Shown in pieces: positions 56,511-64,000 of a DNA stretch of 64,000 nucleotides. The notes under the pieces are model-generated. The model was not told the DNA's origin. It made no database searches and saw nothing but the letters and a program-made list of their open reading frames with translations. The DNA lies in assembly GCA_944989445.1 (NCBI GenBank), contig CALYLW010000039.1, forward strand, positions 1,919,001 through 1,983,000. Reading direction: 5' to 3'. Position 1 is the first letter of the stretch. Each line of letters opens with the position of its first letter. The translations under genes were made by a program, and so were the position numbers. The stretch comes from Ampullaceana balthica. Lineage: Eukaryota; Mollusca; Gastropoda; Lymnaeidae.

Positions 56511-57700
56511 AGACCCGTCGTGCGTTGCAACAATCTCAGTAAAAATGAATACATATAGATAAAAAAAGGAATTACATTAAGGGTCACCGGGCCTTGAAGT
56601 TAAAAATCTGTTCATTTCAATCAATTTCATAACATATTTATCTATATTTATCAATATCGTGTAAAATTGAATGGGGAATACAATATTAAAAGTTAGTAAA
56701 AAAACACATTTAGGGCCCCCAGTCCCGAGGAAATGGAAATTAGCAGTTCAGTGCCCTATAGTAATTTAATTTAGGCTCTTAAATTTTTACATACCGAGTT
56801 TGGTCAAAATCCAGTTATTTTCTCATTATCTAACACTTAAACTAATTTTTATATAGCTAATATAATGAAAAATACATTAAGGAGCCCCCGGGCCCATTCG
56901 GTTCAAGATGTACATTTTGATAACCTGTTCATTTAAATTCAGTTTCCTCATGGATATATTTCTCAAGATCGTTGAAAAACTGAGTGTGAAATAATATCTT
57001 AGAGTATACCAAAAAAAAGACATTTGGGGTCCCCGGCCCTGAACAATTGGACATTAGAAGTGCAGTGCCATTTGTTATTTTAATATGGGCTACCAAGTTT
57101 TTATATACAATGTTTGGTTAAGATCCAATCATTCACTCAGTAGCTAACGCATAAACTAATTTTATATAGCTCATATAAGCAAAAAACGACATTAAGGGCC
57201 CCAGGGCCCAATTAGTGCAAGATATCAGGTTCAAAACACCTATTTATTTCAATCAATTTTGTAGTGCATATATTTATCTATATTTCTCAAGATCTTTAAT
57301 AATTCTATTGGGAATAAAATCTTAAACGTTTATGAAAAAAAAACATTTTGGGCCCCCAGCCCCGAATAAATGGACATTAGGAAATTAGTGCCCTACAGTA
57401 TTTTAATATAGGCTATCAAGTTGTTATGTACCAAGTTTGGTCAAGATCCATTCATTTTCTAAGCAGCTAAGCCTTAAACTAATTTTTATATAGCTCATAT
57501 AAGAAATAATTCTCATTATGGGCCCCCGGCGCCCCATGAGTGTTAAATTTTGAGAAAAAAAAAGTAGCCTATTTCCATCCTGGGAGAGTACTCAAAAGTC
57601 TCCAAAAGTTTCATGGCGATCGGAAGAATGGTTTAGTCAGCTATAACAGACATGCATACATACATACATTGATATATATATATATAGATAATCTACATCT
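56511..57700 (+). mobile_element. Retroelement-like dispersed repeat with three internal units of about 310 bp
   Basis: It begins CTAGCAGACCCGTCGTGCGT, then about 3.4 diverged units (56570, 56880 and 57183 onward), each with GGGCCCCCAG...CCGA, ACCAAGTTTGGTCAAGATCC and ACTAATTTTTATATAGCT. It ends TTCATGGCGATCGGAAGAAT, then ACAGACATGCATACATACAT and a TA-rich run, the layout of RTE-type 3' ends. No coding region remains. Confidence 0.65.
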
Positions 57701-57717
57701 GTTAATAAGTCCGGTAG

Positions 57718-57998
57718 TCAAAGTGTATATTGTATAAGTGTATATTGTATAAGTGTATATTGTATAAGTGTATATTGTATAAGTGTATATTGTATAAGTG
57801 TATATTGTATAAGTGTATATTGTATAAGTGTATATTGTATAAGTGTATATTGTATAAGTGTATATTGTATAAGTGTATATTGTATAAGTGTATATTGTAT
57901 AAGTGTATATTGTATAAATGTATATTGTATAAGTGTGTATTGTATAAGTGTATATTGTATAAGTGTATATTGTATAAGTGTATATTGTATAAGTGTAT
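57718..57998. repeat. 15-bp minisatellite, about 19 copies
   Basis: Near-perfect GTATATTGTATAAGT units. Confidence 0.97.
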
Positions 57999-58627
57999 AT
58001 TACTTATGTAAAAGCCAAACCAAATATAAATGTTATAATAATATGACACAGCTCAATGTAAGAAGAGTACACGAAAATGTGCGCACCGTAATTAGACAAT
58101 AAAAGATTTTTGAAAGCGCACCGCTCAAAATAAAGTATTGGAAAAAATGACTGCTCCAAAAGTAACTCCCTTTGAACGTCCGCATAAAGTTGTTAAATGG
58201 AAATGAAATTTAATTTCTCTCTCTTTTTCTCTACATTTTCTGATTTTTTTAAATTTACGACCTTCAGACAAAAGGGACAATTACAAAAAAATATACTAAA
58301 ACCATCTGCAGGTTAAAAGGAACCGCCCTGCCAAATTTGGTCCCCGTCCGTCATATGGTTTTTCCGTGCTTGCCGAACTTACAGTCGAAAAGTGAAACAG
58401 ACAAACATACAAACACCAACTGAGCTTTATATGTTAGATTTATAGTCAAAAACTTTGTTTTTACGGGTTGTTTTTTTAAAACTATTTTCAGAACATCATT
58501 TTTGAAGGTATGCATTTATTCTACCACGTTATATTAAATTGTTTTCTACTTTATAGTGAGTCATGGTTAGACATTTATTAAAAAAAATATTTGTTGCTCA
58601 TTTTTTAAATTTTATTTTAGTTTTCAG
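57999..58627. other. Segment with a dispersed-repeat end
   Basis: 58310-58470 has TTTGGTCCCCGTCCGTCATA and ends TTTATAGTCAAAAACTTTGT, the terminus of dispersed family B. The rest is AT-rich. Confidence 0.5.
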
Positions 58628-58920
58628 ACACGGTGGTCGAATGACATGCGCGCTCGGCTGGCGTATCAATGGTAACGGGTTCGAATCCATGTGAAGGCAA
58701 GGATTTGCTCCCGGGGCCAAGGGTGTCCCTGAGTCCACCCAGCTTCGAATGGGTACCTGACACTAGTTAGTGAAACAGAGGCGGCTGGGTAATGCGTGGA
58801 ACCCTCATAGCCGTGGCCTCTTAACGCAGCATCACTTGCCTACAAACCGGTATGCTCTGTGGACGCAATAATCTTCTGTCAAGAAGGAGCGACTGTATAA
58901 ATAAGACAAGTATATTACTG
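58628..58920 (+). mobile_element. tRNA-derived SINE sharing the local LINE tail
   Basis: The head has an A-box-like TGGTCGAATGACATG (about 58634) and a canonical pol III B box GGTTCGAATCC (58678-58688) at tRNA spacing. The body follows, and the tail GACGCAATAATCTTCTGT...GGAGCGACTGTATAAATAAG (58862-58918) matches the 3' end of LINE copies B and C. This is the usual arrangement of a SINE mobilised by a partner LINE. Not a functional tRNA: the acceptor and anticodon stems are not intact. Confidence 0.85.
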
Positions 58921-59012
58921 ACAACAAAAAAACAAAACAATCTGGACGAATGCTCAAATAACGACTGATTAAAATAGTAAACAATTAGCCAACTCAAGAA
59001 GATAAGGACGAT

Positions 59013-59158
59013 GCATGGCTCCTACATGGCTCCTACATGGCTCCTACATGGCTCCTACATGGCTCCTACATGGCTCCTACATGGCTCCTACATGGCTCCT
59101 ACATGGCTCCTACATGGCTCCTACATGGCTCCTACATGGCTCCTACATGGCTCCTACA
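59013..59158. repeat. 11-bp minisatellite, 13 copies
   Basis: Perfect ATGGCTCCTAC units. Confidence 0.98.
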
Positions 59159-59814
59159 ACACGCTTCATTCAACGTTCTCCTTCTGTCCAGTTTACTTTC
59201 TCCTTCTGTACAGTTTACTTTCTACTTCTGTCCAGTTTGAACCTTCGTGGATCTAGATTAAGATACAAGTCTACTGTAGTCTTAGGCTGAACCTTAAATG
59301 ACGTCCATTTCTAAAATTGTGACAAATTGTTACAGGATAATCGGTAGAAGATAAGGGAGTGTGTGCAGGTGTTTTAAATTTTAAGATACTCCGGACAAAT
59401 ACATTATCTTAGGGCACCATAAAGGCACCATAAGGCCACCATAAAAGCAACTCGACAGAGACATACATCGGTCAATTCGAAGCACGTAAAACGCGCTTAG
59501 TTATCAACACAACCATTTTCTCTATTTATTTTCTCAATTGGCAAATTAATAAAAATTGTAATAAGTCGGTGAACTTTGCACGGAGGCAACTCTGTTTTCG
59601 GCCTTGTTCGAGCCTCGCATCCCGTTCATCCATCCCCAGTGTCTCCCCGAGTCGTGCTAGCGCTATCTCTAGGTAATGGTTCCTAATGACCATGGGATTA
59701 TCATTATCTTCACAGCTGTCCGCATGGCCCTGACTGACAGTTAACGACACTTGACCTTTCAACTCCGGGCGGTTGGAGAGGGGGGGAGGAGAAAGTTAGC
59801 CGCTAATTGACTGA
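59159..59814. other. Unique segment with an unrecognised frame
   Basis: 59526-59762 (minus) is a 78-codon frame of mixed composition (DNPMVIRNHYLEIALARLGE) in CpG-containing sequence. No family, splice evidence or neighbours support it; it could be a UTR or chance. Confidence 0.2.
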
Positions 59815-59968
59815 AGAGTGTTGGTGGGAGGGTGTTAGTGGGAGGGTGTAAGTGGGAGGGTGTTAGTAGGGTGTCATGAGAGGGTGTTAGTGGGAGGGTG
59901 TTAGTGGGAGGGTGTTAGTGGGAGGGTGTTAGTGGGAGGGTGTTAGTGGGAGGGTGTTAGTGGGAGGG
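59815..59968. repeat. 14-bp minisatellite, about 11 copies
   Basis: Units of GTGTTAGTGGGAGG. Confidence 0.96.
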
Positions 59969-60024
59969 TGTATATTTAGATATATTTTTGTTATGTATAT
60001 CGAGGTCTGTAGACAATTATTAAG

Positions 60025-60470
60025 TCTGTATTTATACATGTTGGTCTCTGTATTTATACATGTTGGTCTCTGTATTTATACATGTTGGTCTCTGTATTTA
60101 TACATGTTGGTCTCTGTATTTATACATGTTGGTCTCTGTATTTATACATGTTGGTCTCTGTATTTATACATGTTGGTCTCTGTATTTATACATTTTGGTC
60201 TCTGTATTTATACATGTTGGTCTCTGTATTTAAACATGTTGGTCTCTGTATTTATACATGTTGGTCTCTGTATTTATACATGTTGGTCTCTGTATTTATA
60301 CATGTTGGTCTCTGTATTTATACATGTTGGTCTCTGTATTTATACATGTTGGTCTCTGTATTTATACATGTTGGTCTCTGTATTTATACATGTTGGTCTC
60401 TGTATTTATACATGTTGGTCTCTGTATTTATACATGTTGGTCTCTGTATTTATACATGTTGGTCTCTGTC
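60025..60470. repeat. 22-bp minisatellite, about 20 copies
   Basis: Units of TCTGTATTTATACATGTTGG plus TC, nearly perfect, running straight into the next array. Confidence 0.97.
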
Positions 60471-60805
60471 TCCTTCATTCCTTCCCTCCGTCTATCTCTC
60501 TCTCTCTCCTTCCCTCCGTCTATCTCTCTCTCTCCTTCCCTCCGTCTATCTCTCTCTCTCCTTCCCTCCGTCTATCTCTCTCTCCTTCCCTCCGTCTATC
60601 TCTCTCTCCTTCCCTCCGTCTATCTCTCTCTCTCCTTCCCTCCGTCTATCTCTCTCTCTCCTTCCCTCCGTCTATCTCTCTCTCTCCTTCCCTCCGTCTA
60701 TCTCTCTCTCTCCTTCCCTCCGTCTATCTCTCTCTCTCCTTCCCTCCAACTGTCTGTCTCTCTCTCCTTCCCTCCGTCTATCTCTCTCTCTCCTTCCCCC
60801 CAACT
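60471..60805. repeat. Pyrimidine minisatellite, 24-26 bp, about 12 copies
   Basis: Units contain CCTTCCCTCCGTCTATCTCT with a variable CT run; one strand is almost purely pyrimidine. Confidence 0.96.
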
Positions 60806-61024
60806 GTATCTCCTGTGACTCCCACTCATGTTCTCTACTACTGTAAGCAACAGTCCAGTTAGACTCGCTTCTCGTATTGCTACCAACAAATGACCACCGC
60901 GAAGGACCACTTGACCCTCTGACTAGTAGTCAAGTGGCCGAACATTCTATTTTTATCTGGTACTGTACCAACAGCGACACTGGACACTGACCAACAGAAC
61001 AACGGGCAATGTCAGCGGTCGACA
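60806..61024. other. Unique segment
   Basis: Nothing recognised. Confidence 0.35.
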
Positions 61025-61495
61025 GATGGAGAGTAACTAAGGGAGATTAAGGTGAAGTTAGACAGATGGAGAGTAACTAAGGGAGATTAAGGTGAAGTTA
61101 GACAGATGGAGAGTAACTAAGGGAGATTAAGGTGAAGTTATCATTAACTCAGGGAGATTCAAATAAAGTTGTCATTAACTCAGCGAGATTAATGTAAATT
61201 TATCACTAAGGGAGATTAAGGTGAAGCTATCACTATGGGAGATTAAGGTAAATGTATCAGAAACAAAGGGAGATTAAGGTAAAATTAACAATAACTAAGG
61301 GAGATTAGGGTCAAATTATAATTAACTGTGGGATATTAAGGTAAAGTTATCAAAAACTAAGGAAGATTTAAGAAAGTTATTACTAAGAAGGAAATTTTAA
61401 TGTTAACAACACATGTTCTGTCATGTTCTGTTATGTTCTGTCATGTTCTGTTATGTTCTGTCATGTTCTGTCATGTTCTGTTATGTTTTGTCATG
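61025..61495. repeat. 40-bp repeat x 3 with a degenerate tail, then 10-bp repeat
   Basis: GACAGATGGAGAGTAACTAA occurs at 61021-61140 in three 40-bp units, followed to 61385 by decayed AAGGGAGATTAAGG blocks. 61414-61490 is a TGTTCTGTCA 10-bp repeat, about 8 copies. Confidence 0.88.
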
Positions 61496-62059
61496 TAATG
61501 GTTGTAACACAGGGAATCGGACAGTGTAATGGTCCCTGGGGGGGGGGAGAGGAGAGGAGTGTTGGACAGTTTAGTGGCTCCTTAAAACGCAGGCGGGGGG
61601 GGGGTGGCGGGTTTGCTCATAGTCACGAGATAGACAAGTCCCTATTTTAAGTGATTCCAGAGAAAGTACGAGGACAGCAGGAGTAAGTGACATCAAGTGG
61701 CCGGTGCTAATTATACGCCAGGGGAGATAAGATCTGTGGTAAGGTTGGCTATGTTGAGTGGTCGGACCTTTGTAGTTCTAGACATAGTCAGCTATGTCAT
61801 GGAGGCGAACAGTTGTCATGGCAACTAGGGAGGGTTTATTTGTTTGTTAATTTATTCACAATATTCAGTCAAATCCGACACAAAACTACATGAAATTACT
61901 GCATTCTAATCTTCACTTGGGAGAATAGCGATGATGGGTTTTCCTTTAGTGTAAAAAGTCAACGGTGATAAATAGAGCGCAAAGTTTGTATGTTGGCTTG
62001 CTTATTCAATCTCATTATATTTAACACAGTCCAATCAAGAAGAGAAATAAGTTGTGGGA
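61496..62059. other. Unique segment
   Basis: Poly-G runs at 61540 and 61595. No gene recognised. Confidence 0.35.
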
Positions 62060-63095
62060 TTGTACTTGGATGTGTTACTTGGATGTGGTATTCGGATGTG
62101 GTACTAGGATGTGGTATTCGGATGTGGTACTTGGATGTGGTAATTGGATGTGGTACTTGGATGTGGTACTTGGATGTGGTACTTGGATGTGGTACTCGGA
62201 TGTGGTACTTGGATGTGGTACTAGGATGTAGTACTGGGATGTGGTACTGGGATGTGGTACTTGGATGTGGTAATTGGATGTGTTACTAAGATGTGGTACT
62301 GGGATGTGGTACTTGGATGTGGTAATTGGATGTGGTACTTGGATGTGTTACTAGGATGTGGTACTAGGATGTGGTAATTGGATGTGGTACTAGGATGTGG
62401 TACTGGGATGTGGTACTAGGATGTGGTACTGGCATGTGGTAATTGGATGTGGTACTTGGATGTGGTAATTGGATGTGTTACTAGGATGTGGTACTGGGAT
62501 GTGGTACTAGGATGTGGTACTGGGATGTGGTACTAGGATGTGGTACTTGGATGTGGTAATTGGATGTGGTACTAAGATGTGGTACTGGGATGTGGTACTT
62601 GGATGTGGTACTAGGATGTGGTACTAGGATGTGGTACTGGCATGTGGTACTGGGATGTGGTACTTGGATGTGGTAATTGGATGTGTTACTAGGATGTGGT
62701 ACTGGGATGTGGTACTAGGATGTGGTACTGGGATGTGGTACTTGGATGTGGTACTAGGATGTGGTACTGGGATGTGGTACTGGGATGTGGTACTGGGATG
62801 TGGTACTAGGATGTGGTACTGGGATGTGGTACTGGGATGTGGTACTTGGATGTGGTAATTGGATGTGGTACTTGGATGTGGTAATTGGATGTGTTACTAG
62901 GATGTGGTACTGGGATGTGGTACTAGGATGTGGTACTGGGAAGTGGTACTTGGATGTGGTACTTGAATGTGGTAATTGGATGTGTTACTAGGATGTGGTA
63001 CTGGGATGTGGTACTAGGATGTGGTACTGGGATGTGGTACTTGGATGTGGTACTGGGATGTGGTACTTGGATGTGGTACTTGAATGTTGTATTTA
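62060..63095. repeat. 13-bp minisatellite, about 78 copies
   Basis: Units of GATGTGGTACTGG type with variable bases after TACT/TAAT (TGG, AGG, GGG). Longer blocks (for example TTACTAGGATGTGGTACTGG) recur, suggesting repeated block duplication. Confidence 0.96.
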
Positions 63096-63418
63096 AAGAT
63101 GCTAGTTGGAGGTGGTCGTTGAAGATGGCAGTGGCAGTTAGAGGCTGACATATTAATAACATTAATGATTCACTTTTACCCAAAAACTTACATAAGTTAT
63201 TCCAGGTCTTCATATTTTTCTTTTCAAGATGGAACGCCCCACCCTCCCCCATTTAACCGTAGGTAAGGTACTCATGTTTGTTTGTTTGCGACGCATGTCT
63301 TCAACTATTTGGATCATTTTTAAATCTAATGAATCAGACAAACGGGAAAATGCGATGAAATGAAACTTCCACAATAAAATTAACCCTTTCATGATGATGA
63401 TATATATTTCTTATATAT
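63096..63418. other. Unique segment
   Basis: Nothing recognised. Confidence 0.35.
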
Positions 63419-63811
63419 CTAACTGGTCCATTACACCACCGCACCAACTGGTCCATTATATATATATTAATGTATGCTGTGAATGAAGAGAGAATTAACA
63501 AGCTGGCGAGAATGAAACGAATTGATTTATAACTGTATAATACTTAATTTGTGTTTTAATTTTAATTTTGGAGTATTTAGGCTAACAGTAGTGGTTGAAG
63601 AAGACATAAAACACGTTAATAATGGAAATAATAGCAGCTGATGATTCTGTAAAGGAAAGCGGGCATACATTATGTGAAGTGGTAATTTTTTCTTCTTTTT
63701 ATTTTGCTGGTTTATTAAAGAATGAGAATTGTTCATCCCAGTTAAATTACGATTGTTATAATTTAAGTACATGTTAAAAATCATTCTACGGTGGTGTACT
63801 GGACCAGTTAG
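63419..63811. mobile_element. MITE, 393 bp, with 23-bp terminal inverted repeats
   Basis: 63419-63441 and 63789-63811 are inverted repeats matching at 22 of 23 bases, starting CTAACTGGTCCA. A second copy of ACTGGTCCATTA follows at 63447-63458. The interior is AT-rich with no transposase. The target duplication is unclear, so the superfamily is not assigned. Confidence 0.8.
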
Positions 63812-64000
63812 TACGTAATAAACATGCCAATTAAACTAGCGATATAAAAAAATAATTCTTTAATTGGATTACGAAGGGAGATTATCATGTATGAATAAAT
63901 TCATAGCAATGTTAGGACCAACTAATAAATAGACTAAAGAAAATATCATAATATATTCATAGTATTTTCTTGTATGCACTTTAATGTACTTATCCGTGTT
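63812..64000. other. AT-rich end of window
   Basis: Nothing recognised. Confidence 0.35.

Noticed and set aside
58628..58720. Functional tRNA gene
   Set aside because: A and B boxes are present, but the stems do not pair as a tRNA and the sequence continues into a SINE body and LINE-type tail.

Overview
The window is animal nuclear DNA: spliced genes, long AT-rich introns, hAT DNA transposons, 5'-truncated LINEs, a tRNA-derived SINE and about 45 tandem arrays. By my count the arrays cover roughly 20 kb, close to a third of the window. TTAGGG-type interstitial blocks and the transposon mix would fit a mollusc or another lophotrochozoan, but I cannot name a species and this is a weak inference.

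One host gene is well supported. A minus-strand ETS1/ETS2/Pointed-type transcription factor spans about 26859 down to 481, and its 3' end runs off the left edge. I place eight coding exons: 26385-26859 (start codon, His/Gln-rich N terminus), 14809-14931 (ERK-site Thr-Pro segment), 4506-4706 (Pointed/SAM domain), 4020-4100, 2688-2753, 2186-2410, 902-1039 (sumoylation-like motif) and 481-624 (autoinhibitory helix just before the ETS domain). All splice junctions are phase 1 with GT/AG ends, and together they give about 484 codons. The ETS DNA-binding exons should lie just left of position 1.

Introns 1 and 2 (11.5 kb and 10.1 kb) and the upstream flank (27-64 kb) are almost wholly repeats. They hold minisatellites with units of 10-120 bp. 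They also hold five hAT elements with intact terminal inverted repeats (TIRs) and 8-bp target-site duplications (9.7-10.5, 13.6-14.4, 17.6-17.8, 34.8-35.0 and 49.7-52.2 kb). Only the last carries a transposase, which is broken by three nonsense codons. Three copies of one LINE family lie at 28.0-29.0, 39.3-40.4 and 42.8-43.3 kb. A SINE at 58.6-58.9 kb shares that LINE's 3' tail, and a 393-bp MITE sits at 63.4-63.8 kb.

The most striking pattern is where the minisatellites sit. Five arrays lie within about 5-75 bp of splice sites of the ETS gene, and two of them appear to be amplified from the splice-signal region itself: a branch-point-like motif repeated about 16 times before the Pointed exon, and a donor-side sequence repeated about 40 times after exon 6. 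No CRISPR, rRNA or functional tRNA gene was seen. The very long open frames across arrays are by-products of the repeats.
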